From NCBI GenBank assembly GCA_940671915.1, contig CALNVZ010003434.1, positions 14,645,443 to 14,709,442 of the forward strand: a stretch of 64,000 nucleotides of DNA, written 5' to 3'. The DNA comes from Paracentrotus lividus. Lineage: Eukaryota > Echinodermata > Echinoidea > Camarodonta > Echinidae. The notes under the pieces are model-generated. The model was not told the origin of the DNA. It did not search any database and saw only the letters and a list, made by a program, of their open reading frames with translations. Positions 40,341-51,977 of the stretch are shown here, one piece after another (the stretch's first letter is position 1; each line of letters starts with the position of its first letter). The translations under genes were made by a program, and so were the position numbers.

Positions 40341-40344
40341 AACC

Positions 40345-40935
40345 TTAAAGGGGAAGGAAACCCTATAGGAATTCATTAAATTGTACAAAAACAGGAAAAT
40401 CAATAGGGTGATCAATGAAAATTTGAGAAAAAATGAATGAATAATAAGAAAGTTATGAGCATTTGAATGTTGTGATCACTACTGGTATGGGGATCCTCAC
40501 ATTGGCAACGGGCCCAAGATGTGTGATGTCATACATGAACAACTTCCCCATTACTTTTGTACATATTTCACTGAAATTGTCTTTTTTTATTAATTCCATT
40601 AAAAGATCTGAGATTCTTTTCATGGGAGGACATGTAATGCAAGTTCACAAAATATAATCATGTGTGAAGAGTCTGTACTACCATTAGAATAAGGAAAAAG
40701 AAGAATTGTTCGTATTTTTTTGTATGTCACATGGGAGAGTTGTTCATGTGTGACATCACACATCTTGGGCCTGTTGCCAGTGTGAGGATCTCCATAGAGT
40801 TAGTGATCACAACATTCAAATGCACATAACTTTATTATTATTTATTCAATTGTTCTCAAACTTTCTTTAATCTGTTTCTTTGATTTTTTTGTTTCATACA
40901 ATTCAACTGAATCCTAGGGTTTCATTCTCCTTTAA
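40345..40935. mobile_element. Foldback element, TTAAAGGGG termini
   Basis: The left TTAAAGGGGAAGGAAACCCT pairs with the right AGGGTTTCATTCTCCTTTAA. Inner arms also pair: TTGAATGTTGTGATCACTA with TAGTGATCACAACATTCAA, and CACATTGGCAACGGGCCCAAG with its inverse near 40765-40785. It is 590 bases with no coding. Confidence 0.85.
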
Positions 40936-41189
40936 TAATCGACTTTAAAAATGTTGACCGAGGCATAATTATAACAAAATTGTTCTGATTTTTTATTTTT
41001 TTTTAGGTTCCCTATTAGTTACTAGGACCTAATTATTTGAAATATCACACTGAAACAGGTCTGATCTTGGCGTAACACGTAAAATATTTTTTTTCTTCTT
41101 TTTGTACATGTAACAAAAAAGCGATTTTATCTTACAGAAAATGTGTTTTATGAATTGAGTATATTTACTTTTTTTTTCATTACACTCTA

Positions 41190-41426
41190 ATGCTGCAGTC
41201 ACACAGACACTTACGTATAGATACGTTTATGTTGTTTTAATCTTATTTCATCTTCTATTTTATCATTTCTTATGTATTTTTTTTTGTTTTACTGGATGAA
41301 CGAAATTATTAATATTTCCACTGCTGACTATGACGGGAAGGCATCCGTGGGGATCCGTAGAAAAGAAAAATCATTTTTGGACGCAACCGGACGTAACTCA
41401 ACGTTAGTGTCTGTGTGACTGTAGCA
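41190..41426. mobile_element. MITE with ATGCTGCAGTCACACAGACA termini
   Basis: The left ATGCTGCAGTCACACAGACA (to 41215) is inverted at the right end as TGTCTGTGTGACTGTAGCAT (41407-41426). The inner part is AT-rich. Target duplication is not clear. Confidence 0.8.
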
Positions 41427-41429
41427 TGC

Positions 41430-42780
41430 ATTACATTGATTTACAGTTTTGAGGCAAAAAGAAAAGAAGAAAACTATTCAAGTGCAACTAATGTTGTTTG
41501 CATCAAGAATTCTTACTCAACTAGTTACATTAAGGTTTAGATTGGGAATTCAATGTACGAACGTCCTATGCCTTACTATTTCACATAAAAAAATGAGGCA
41601 CAAACTAAAATAAAAACTTAGTATATTGAGTCATTTTTTATTGTAAATTAGCCTTGCTTTGTAAAATTGGGAACGACGATTGTTGGATCGAATGAAAATT
41701 GGATCCGAACTAGCACTTAAGTTAATGCACATTATCTCTCCTGAAGACGCGATAAAATAAACTTTTATTGTCATTTTTGGCCAAGTTCCGAGTGTTGGAA
41801 GAAGGTTATGACATATCGTGTGTAGAGGTAAAAAAACTTTAATTATTTATATGGTTTTACTCTGTATTTTTTATTTGTATAATTACAAATACAACCGGAA
41901 TGGCCGATTTTGTAAACGGAAGACTCGGGGACAAACATTGAAACAACGCAGCTTGCAGCTGGCTGCACACTATACTATTTGGCCGCAAAGACTGAGAAAT
42001 AATTTTGTGATTCACGGCTTTTGACTTGTCTCATCCACTTTCCTAAATTAAAATGCGGGAAATTAATGACAATTTATATACAATATATTGTTATTCATGG
42101 TCAGGCAATGACGTCCCATTGATTTCCCCTTTATTAAATTATGCTCAAAATCACTCATATGTACGAGATCAATAATACAGTAGTATATTGACCTCGTATT
42201 GAATAAGGTACTTTTCGTTGTAGGAAAAAATGTAGACCCAGATATTAGGTTATAGCTAAGAAAATTTAGGAAGAGAATGCAATAATTTTGATAACTCATA
42301 TATAAATTCTATGAATAAATATTATTTCTTGCAATTAAAGTTATGAAAGATAGAAAAATAAAGAGAAACTCACCGCTGGTCTTGACACAGAGTGCTGAGT
42401 ACGTCCGAAGCGCCTCCAATGCTTATTGTACGTGTAGCTATGACGCTATTGTTACGAGTCGCAAATCAGCTTCACCCATACGAAAAATCGGCATCGTTTC
42501 AAAACAAACTCGTACCACATCATACTTACGTTGTATCGTGTGAGTCGACCCATATCATATCATCGTTCTTTTACTGAATCGACCACTGGGTAGAAAAACT
42601 GAAAGACTAGTACATGTTGACATCGTTTTAGTTGAGGCGAGAAATCAATGAAGAGAAATCTTTTGTAATACATCGATGACATCTGGTATGGACTGTCGGT
42701 CTTTTGTGCAAACCGTTTACATTATAGTATGTACTGACAGTGGGCTTATTTTCCCATGGATGGATCATGTCTGGGGCTGT
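41430..42780. other. Intergenic; possible noncoding exon at 42374-42560
   Basis: 42374-42560 retains CpGs and complex sequence; on the minus strand it ends GACCAGCG-gtgagttt, a good donor at 42373. It could be a distal 5' noncoding exon of the BCR gene. No open frame of note. Confidence 0.25.
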
Positions 42781-43017
42781 CCTTTTTTATTAGTGGGAGC
42801 TATTTTTTTTCAGTTGGGGCCTTTGGGACGGCCAAGTTTATTTTTGATTGTTGTGTTTGTTTGTTTTTGTTTTTTTTTTTTTGGGGGGGGAACTGACATT
42901 TTTTAAAAAAACTTTTCGAACCCCCCCCCCCCCAAAAAAAAAAAATGAGGGTCGATTTTTGTTTTCATATTAGAAATTAACAAAACAAAACAAAAACAAA
43001 TGGGCCACCAAAAATTT

Positions 43018-43056
<39 letters not shown>

Positions 43057-43440
43057 TTCGAAAATAAAACAAAAACTAAAAAATGGGAGAGGCAAACGTT
43101 TGGGCCATTAATTTTTTTTTCTTAAATGGCCCAAAAATTGTTTGCCTCTCCCACTTTTTTTTTTCTTTTAAATATGAAATTTCTGAATAAAAAGCCCCCA
43201 GATTTTTTGCGCCCATTGTTTTTCTGTTTTCTGTTTTATTTTTTTAAATTTCTAATAATGAAAAAAAATTGGCCCACAATTTTTTTTTTTTTGGGGGGGG
43301 GGTTGGGGGGGGGGAGGGGTTTTGAAAGTAAAAAAAAAAAATAGGGGCCAAAATAAATTTGGGCCGATATTTTTTATTCCTATGGCCCCATTTTTTTTTT
43401 TTTTTTTGGGGGGGGGGGGGGGAGGGGATACGGACATATA
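42780..43440. repeat. Homopolymer-rich cluster of T, G, C and A runs with a hairpin
   Basis: Runs of 10-36 T, up to 16 G, C and A alternate with GGGCCA/TGGCCC words. GGGAGAGGCAAAC at 43084 pairs with GTTTGCCTCTCCC at 43140. The sequence is repetitive on both strands, and assembly accuracy is doubtful. Confidence 0.85.
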
Positions 43441-43818
43441 TTGAGGGTATATGTATTTCTATTGTTATTAAGTTAATCATTTCAAATTTGGAAGAAAATA
43501 ATGTGACCCCATTTTTTAGAGGCTATTAACTAAATAAATAGTGCATGCTCAACATGCACTAAGTCCCTCAGATTTGGAGAAAAGCTAAGTCATGCCCGAT
43601 TCATAGGAGAGATAGCAGTGAGCTGGTCGGAAGTAATCTTACTCGACTACTTCACGAATTAATATCGCGTAGCGCCCTCATACGACGTCAGTTCTACAAG
43701 TTGGAGAAATGCTAAACCTTCAGTTCCTGTCTGCAGAACCAGCGATACATTTGAATTCTATCCAACTTCAAACCTTTCTGATGACATCGAGTGGAGACAG
43801 ACCCCCCAAAAAGGTTAT

Positions 43819-45276
43819 GGGTCATTCCATCTGGATTCACCCAATGGGTTACACCCTACCGTCTCAGAATTTGCTCAAATTTGGTACACATAAAATTTAA
43901 CATTACCTTTCCATGAAACAAAAAAAATTAGCGTAAACGGTCCGTCGGTTTCCGAGCTATGGCCCGCCCTTTTTGATCTGTTTTGGCAAAAGTGGGTGTG
44001 ACCTTCCATTTCAACGGCACAATGCGCCTGAACTGGTTGACCAATTTTTGTGAAACTGGTACCATTCAAAAGGAAATTCAAAGAGGAATTCAAAAATGGT
44101 ATCAAAAATATTATTGGAGCAATTTAAAGTGCTATGACCTTTGACCTTTCCTTTAACCTTGATTTTGACCCCCAGACGAATAATATTTTTACTTGATTTT
44201 TATGTGTGTTAATTGTCAGTATAATATTAACATAACATGTAAATATCTAGGATGATATTTTATTTCTTCACCTTTAAAAACTCATTTAAATGTAATTTTC
44301 AAAGTTACTGTTACCCCCACATAGTGATATTTGTGTTGGTAATGTGTGTACAAGTCTTCATTATAGGCTTACTTGAATACTTCCAAACTGAAGTGAAATT
44401 ACATTCATTTAAAACAGGATACTAAACTTTTTCAGGTAATAAAGGAAGCATTAAACACAATAATAATGTATACATGTACGTAGACTCCATTTGCTTATGA
44501 ATAGAGACATTTGTTCAGCCCTTTTGATTGGGATGCAATAGGTATACATACAAATTATCAGAAATCTGCGGTTTTGACAGAAACAAAATGCTTCCTACAT
44601 GTAGTAAGCTCTACTGTCCCAAATTGGATACATCCTTGAGATCTTTGAAGCATCAGAAACAGATATGGAATACTTTAATGGTATTTGATTGTAATGTTAC
44701 TTCAGTTTGAAAGTATTCATTTATATGGAGTCTTGTACACACATTACCAACACAAATATCAGTATGTGGGGGTAACAGTAACTTTGAAAATTACATTTAA
44801 AAGAGTTTTTAAAGGTGAAGAAATAAAATATCATCCTAGATATTTACATGTTATGTTAATATTATACTGACAATTAACATACATAAAAATCAAGTAAAAA
44901 TATTATTCGTCTGGGGGTCAAAATCAAGGTTAAAGGAAAGGTCAAAGGTCAAAGCGCTTTAAATTGCTCCAATAACATTTTTGATACCATTTTTGAATTC
45001 CTCTTTGAATTTCCTTTTGAATGGTACCAGTTTCACAAAAATTGGTCAACCAGTTCAGGCGCATTGTGCCGTTGAAATGGAAGGTCACACCCACTTTTGC
45101 CAAAACAAATAAAAAAGGACGGGCCATACCTCAGAAACCGACGGACCGTTTACGCTAATTTTTTTTGTTTCATGGAAAGGTAATGTTAAATTTTATGTGT
45201 ACCAAATTTGAGCAAATTCTGAGACGGAAGGGTGCAAAATTGCACTTTCATTGGGTGAATTGGCATGGAATGACCC
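43819..45276. mobile_element. 1.46-kb foldback element with about 540-bp arms, TTAT duplication
   Basis: 43819-44361 and 44733-45276 are reverse complements at roughly 95% by eye, starting GGGTCATTCCATCTGGATTC and ending with its inverse. TTAT flanks both outer edges (43815-43818, 45277-45280). The spacer (44362-44732) is AT-rich. No protein is encoded. Confidence 0.9.
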
Positions 45277-45736
45277 TTATAGGCAACAAGGAAGGATAAT
45301 TGGTACGTAAAAATATACATTTGTTCTTAAAATATTCATCTAGAAGTGTTGTTATGCACCTAACACTGTAGGAAAAAAATCGATAGTAGTCCCACGTAGT
45401 GGTGCTGCTAGCGTGCTCAAAATCAAGAATAAAAATTTTTGCATATGATTTCATTTGTCATTTTTCATTTTTTGGTTGTGTTTTTGTGTGATGACATTTT
45501 GATTTGTTCAATTTTAACTAAGTTTAAACTTAAACCTTAAAGAAGTTCATCTTCAGGTGTAATTGTAAATTGCTCTGTTTGCTTGTGTTTTCAAGGAGTT
45601 TTACCCACATTAAGTTCTTCTTGCGTTGAAAATGAAAGAACATGGAAATTAAACAGGCAGGGCAGAAAATTGCAAATCACCACACCAGCATGAGACTTGA
45701 GAGTATTGCTGTAAGTTAGACCTAAACCGACCAGCC

Positions 45737-45755
45737 CCCGTCGCGAAGCGACGGG
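45737..45755. repeat. GC-rich hairpin upstream of Spt6 promoter
   Basis: CCCGTCGC-GAA-GCGACGGG is a perfect 8-bp stem. A related hairpin lies at 46268-46297. Confidence 0.8.
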
Positions 45756-45959
45756 AACTGACGAACCAGTAGACATATTTGGCGAAGTTTTGAAAATATC
45801 TATACAAGACCACAAATTTCGTGGTCAAAAATACCTTATTTGAATTCATACGTACTCACATTGAATCAAATCTTTGAAGTTTTTCCTCGAATTGGTGACA
45901 TCTGCGAATGTTTCACATGAAGTAATCAACTAATAATGTAGAAAAATACAGGAAAATTG

Positions 45960-46097
45960 AGTCCATCAACGTATATTTCTCCGTGCGTGCGTTGTCTTCG
46001 CCATACGTCTTCGCACAGTAAAATGACGTCATAGAAAAATGGCAGCGATGGCACCAACACTATGAGAAGAGACAAGGCCAACGGAAAATTCAATTTG
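45960..46097 (+). promoter_or_regulatory. Probable Spt6 promoter and noncoding first exon
   Basis: This CpG-retaining patch contains a perfect palindromic TGACGTCA (CRE/ATF type, 46024-46031). It is followed by a GAAAAATGGCAGCGATGG stretch resembling a YY1-type core element near start sites. A purine-rich leader then runs to CAATTTG followed by gtaagt at 46098, a strong donor. The next acceptor, ctcatctcag at 48376, precedes the exon with the ATG. A short first exon ending at 46097 and a 2.3-kb intron therefore fit. The start site itself is not determined. Two small ATGs in the leader are out of the main frame. Confidence 0.55.
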
Positions 46098-49000
46098 GTA
46101 AGTCAAGAAGCTCTTATATACTTTTATTTTTAGTCGTTGTTACGCGTGAAACATCATAGAAACCTTACAACAACATTTTAACATTAGATTGATTAAATTG
46201 ACCAGTATAATCACCTGAGCGCTCATCATCGCTGATTATTTCGCTGTAAATGGAGGTGGTGGAAGTACAGCCCCGTCGCCTTCGGCAACGGGGCTGTGTA
46301 TAGTTACTGTAGACCTAGACTTACTTAGATTTGTTGTGTGGTGCTATGTATGGTAGAAGTACCCTAGTCCAATAAGCTCGATGCGACATGATATGTGAGC
46401 TCAATTTCCTGACCAGATGAGAAAACAACGATCCAATCGAAGATATCACAACAACTTTGGGGAAAATCATTTTTTTATTGTATTTTCATGAATTCATGAA
46501 ACTATAAATGATATCCAGAAAATTAACTATAAAAAAGTTGAGACAGAAAATGGAAATTTATGTTCATTTACTGTATGTGTGTGGGATAATGTACCGATTG
46601 GTTTTGCCAAAGCAAAATTGACATGGTCGCGTAATCGACTCAGCTTGCGCAATCGCCAAATATTTTGTCATAGTTTTCACTATAAATGTTCCTTGGAATA
46701 TTTAACATTTAATAGAGAGTATAAACTTTGATCAAAATATTGAAATATTTGACTTAATAGTAGTTAAAAATAAAGTGCATGTACTAAACACCTCCATCAT
46801 GCTTGTGTAGAATCTACCATGATGCATTTGTGAGTCTCTCACACAAATTTTTAATCCCTGTTGTTAAAAATTGTTATGTGCAATTAAAAATACATTGTAC
46901 ATGTAGCTCCTTCTTTTGCTAGTTGTGATGCAGCAATTTGAAAATCAAGCAAATAATTGAATGATGGAATTGACATGACATGACTCATAGTTTACCTTAT
47001 TGAACAGTCAAAAACGATGCAGGCATTTTCAATTGTGAATAAATAAGTTGCATGAGGCCTATAATTTGTTAACCATTTAAAACGAGTAAACCCCTCACAA
47101 AAAGTTTCGCAAATAGACTTTGGGCCATGATAACTTTTCAGGTACGCTGTAGTGATTCCTGATATTCATACCATTGGAAAGATAATTTATTCCCCTTTTT
47201 ATTGATATCCTACTTGTAATGATTATGTCGTGCTTCAATGCACAGAATATCAGAATATGGAGAAAAGTAAAAAGTCAAATGTTGCAAAATGCATTTATCA
47301 AAGCAAAGTTCCGCAACTCTACTTTAGGCTCTGATAACTTGTGGGGTATTTTCTAATTTTTATTGAATTTTAGACCATTGTAAAGATAATTTATTCCTCT
47401 TTTCAATGACACCCTAATTGTAACGATAGTGTTGTTCCTTCATGGACAGAACACCTGAATGTTAGGACAAGTCAGAAGTTAAATGTTGCAAATTTAATGC
47501 CTATTGTGAGTATTATTGTCTGTTGCGAGCAATAACAATGCATTTTGCAACTTTTCACTTTTTACTTTGCATTATATTCGTGAGTTATGTGCATTCAAAC
47601 ATGATGTTACTATTGCAAATAGGGTATCAATAAAAAGAAGAATAAATGAACATTTGAATGCTATAAAAATTGACAATAATTAAATCCCCACGTTAAAATG
47701 TACCAAAGTTCAGAGTTGTGTAACAGAAATTTAAACTGAAAATTACCTTTCACTTTGTCATGTATTCAGGTGGTACTCAGGGGTTCTGTGGACCCAGGCA
47801 TGACATCACCATGACAAATTAGGTATCAATAAAAATATGAATAAATGAACATGACAATGGTGTAAAATTCAATAAAAATTAGAAAATATCCCCAAAGTTA
47901 TCAGGACTTAAAGTCAAGTTGCGGAACTTCAGTGTGATCAATGAAAATGCATTTTACAACATTTGACTTTTTACTTTTCTCCATATTCTGATATTCTGTG
48001 CATTGAAGCATGATACAATCATTACAAATACGATATCAATAAAAAGGGGAATAAATTATCTTTCGAATGGTATGAATATCAGGAATAACTAAAGCGTATC
48101 TGAAAAGTTATCATGGCCCAAAGTCGATTTGCGGAACTTTTTGTGAGGGGTTTATTTGAAAACTTGCTTTTCGAATGATTTAGAATTGATAGTTTACACT
48201 TTTGAACACATGAGCTTGTACCTTTATTTAATAATCAACCGTAGTCATGTTCACAAATTATATGCACCTGTCAGAAAAAACATCTACAATCATGTTTTGC
48301 TTTCTCCTGAGAGTATGATTATGTGCTACATTCAAAGTTTCTTTGTTCCTTTTTTCCCCTTCAAATCTCATCTCAGGATTACTGGAGTCCTGTATTATTC
48401 CTGAAAGAAATAGAGAATGGCAGATTTCTTTGAGGAAGAAGCAGAAGTGTCTGATGAGGATGCCCCAGCAAGCAGTGATGAAGAAGAAGAAGAATATGAA
48501 GAAATTGGTAAGTTGTAAAGTTCTAGTAATGGTGGTGGTTCCCATGTTTATGATCAACCTCATACATGTGTATGAGAGGGGCTACCCTTTAGAAGCATCT
48601 GTGAATCTCGTACATATTCAGAAATATGATTATTCCTCTTATCGATAAAGTTTCCTGTCATCATGTCAACATATCAATATCTGCCAGTTTTCTTTTGCAT
48701 AATTAATTGCGTATTTGAAAGAAAAAAGTGGAAATTTGTACTTAACTATTATCTTAACTATTATTTAAAAATGACTTTGAAAATGAAAAAAAATGTGTTT
48801 TTTGGCAACTATGCTTTTATAGTCCTTATCTACCCAAATTGTAGGCTTTTCCATGTAATGTTTAAAAAAATTTAGTGTTCATTTGCAGATACAGAGTTAA
48901 ATTCCAAGTTTCTTCAGAAGATATTCAAAATCATTACAATACAAAACCATAATTTTATACTTGGTTTGTTATGATCATGATTTACGCTAAATACTTCACC

Positions 49001-51945
49001 AAATCTTTCCTTCTTCTTGTTGTTTAGATGAAGAGAACGTTCCAGATCTGATAAATGATGATGAAGAAGTGGATGACAATGATTCTGAAGGAGAGGAGAT
49101 TGGTAGAAAGAAAAAAAGAAAACACAGAGGTGGGTCAGCTTCATGAGTATGGTTCCATGAATTAATTGATTGTTAATGTACCTGACTGCTACGAAAGTAA
49201 TTAATTGCTATTTAGTAATTAGGGGACCTACATATGTACAACTTGAGTTTCTATCTGATCAGGGCCTTTGTAAGCATTTAATGAATGTCTTACCAGAGTC
49301 AACTGGTTCAACTGGTTCAAATAGGGATCAATTTGGGACAATTTGGGCGAGTATGAAAGCTTCTGTTTTCAATGTTTGGCTGCTCTTGTGGAATCAAATC
49401 CAGATCTTCCTTGTTTATGAAAAAAAAAAATATGATCAACCATGCATGTAGGAATGAAATGAAAGTGTAGATTTAATTGTTATTTACACTATCATGAATT
49501 TTTTTATGCATGACTGTAATAACAGTTGTACCTGCGAATGCTTTGTTGAATTGATGCGGAACTACCTTATTGAATTAAAATGATAAATATATCAAGATGA
49601 TCAAAAATTCAGTATAGGAATTGAATGGAAGGGTAGATTTGTATTGTATTGTATTGTATTTATTTATTACCAACATTGCAAAAAATATACATAAACAGAA
49701 TTCAATATAAATATGCATTTGGTAAATGGAGCCAACAAATAGCTAAAGCTAGTCTAGGTTGGCCCCGTCTAGTTTGCTTACTGTGATTATATATACATTT
49801 ACATAAAGTAAAACATATGTACAAATTATTACATCATATTTAAAACATATGTACAAATTATTACATTGTATTTTGTATTTACACTATTTACATACCAAAT
49901 TAATTAAATATGAATATACTCTGCAAGAAGAATTGCCTTATATGATTGTCTAAAAGTTTTCCGTGATTTAACTTTTCTAATATCATTTGGAAGAGCGTTC
50001 CATATGACAGCACCTGAATACGAAACAGACTGTTTTCCAAGATTTGTCTTTACTTTGATGAGTGTTATATTCTTATTTTAGTTGCTTCTTGTCTCGTAAG
50101 GGTGTTTAACAAATGAGAAATAATCAATGAAACGATGAGGAAGTTTGTTATTCAACAAATCATGCACGAATGTTGCAATCATGAGACGATATGTGATTTA
50201 ATATGTGATTTACACTATCTTGAAATTTCTCTTTCAGCAGATTATGACGAAAGGCTGGAAGATGAAGATTATGATTTGATCGAAGAAAACTTGGGAGTTA
50301 AAGTTGAGAGGGTAAGTTGTCTTTATGTTCAGACACCCTATTTGTAGTGTACTATTGATTAGCATAATATGAGATTGAAATGAAAATATTTTAAGTATGA
50401 TATACTAGCATTAACTACATGTCAATCAGTTTGTGCTTTTCCTTCATTAACATACAAGTACTTTCAGTGCAGCCACTGCATTTTATGTGTTGGGACTATG
50501 AGCTAGATTTCTTTCTTCTTTTTTTTTTTTATTAGCTGTTAATGTTTTGCAGTTTTTGATATTTAGAGATCATTATGTCTTAATTCTCAGGTTCGTAGGT
50601 TGGCACTCTAATATGCCATCCATGAAACTATTCTTGATGAATTTTTGAGAGAACAATTGAATTTACATTGTACAGTTCAGTATAATTAGATTTATGTTAG
50701 AAGACCGGAATTAATGGAGGGGCAATTTCATTCTGTTACTTTTCTTTGTAAATTATTTGTGTGTTGAATGTTGTAAAAAATAGCTAGGGCAAATATGTTA
50801 TCATTTTAGAAATGGGCAAACAGGGTGATTTTAGTAGTTAATGTCTCCATGTTATGCTATACAGGGTTGCTTGGGCATAGAGAGTATAGATGAGACTTAA
50901 AAGTAATCCATGATTCCTTTCCTTCTCATTCTCAGAAAAAGTTCCGTCGAGTACGTCAGATCTCTGAAGAGGATGATAGCGGTAGTGAGGAGGGAGGAGC
51001 AGGAACATCTAGAGAGTTAGATGACAGGGATGCTATCGCCAAGGAGATCTTTGCAGGAGAGGAGGAAGAGGGTGAACTCAGTCCTGGATCAGCTGTAAGT
51101 TTGAAACCAAATCTAACAGACCCGAGTATTTTTGATTTTGAGCAAGCTTGTATAAAGTCTGATTTGCTAACCTTTAACATACAGATTGGCGGATGCAAGT
51201 TGAGTCAAGATTGTTGGTTTGTTTCATTGTTTCCACATCAGAATCTGGGGGGCATTTCATCAAAGGACTTGTCGGACATTTTATCCGACAAATTTGCTCT
51301 TAGCCAATCAGATGCAAGCATTTCAGTAGCTTATCACAGTTTGTCGGATAAAACGTCAGACAAGTCCTTTCATGAAATTGATGTTTATCATTTCAAATTT
51401 AAGACAGGAGAATTGCAATTTATTCAGTGTTTGGGACAGCATATTTTTATTTTCCAATAATTATTATACATTTGTTTGGATTATAGTTACAAATTTTCTC
51501 CTCTGTCATAGAAAGTCAGTTTTCACATGTACATTTCTGATATGCTTCCTGTATTCTTTCCTACTAAAGCTGAAATCTGCCTTGGCATCAAGTTTCTTGT
51601 ACTAATAAAAATAGAAATATGATAAGCCCAAAACAGTGAAAGTTTGAAGACTGGATAAGAATCCTATGGAATTTGTTAAGTTGTGAATGATGGAACCCAA
51701 TTTACAATTGTATCACCTTTTGATTGCATTGCATCGATGCAGGACGTTCAAGAAGAGCAGCATGAGCCTGAACTGGGAGAGCAGTATGGAGCACTAGAAG
51801 ATTCAGAAGAGGAATCAGGTATGTATAAAGACGATCAGAATACTTTGCAAAAGCTTTTATGTTACTTGTTGGCTCAAAACCACCTATAAGATAACAGAAC
51901 TTGTTATTTTGTTTTATTTTGATTTATTTGATTTATTGATTTATA

Positions 51946-51977
<32 letters not shown>

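Noticed and set aside
48343-48648. 101-residue frame overlapping Spt6 first coding exon
   Set aside because: Out of frame with the Spt6 start and reads into the intron.
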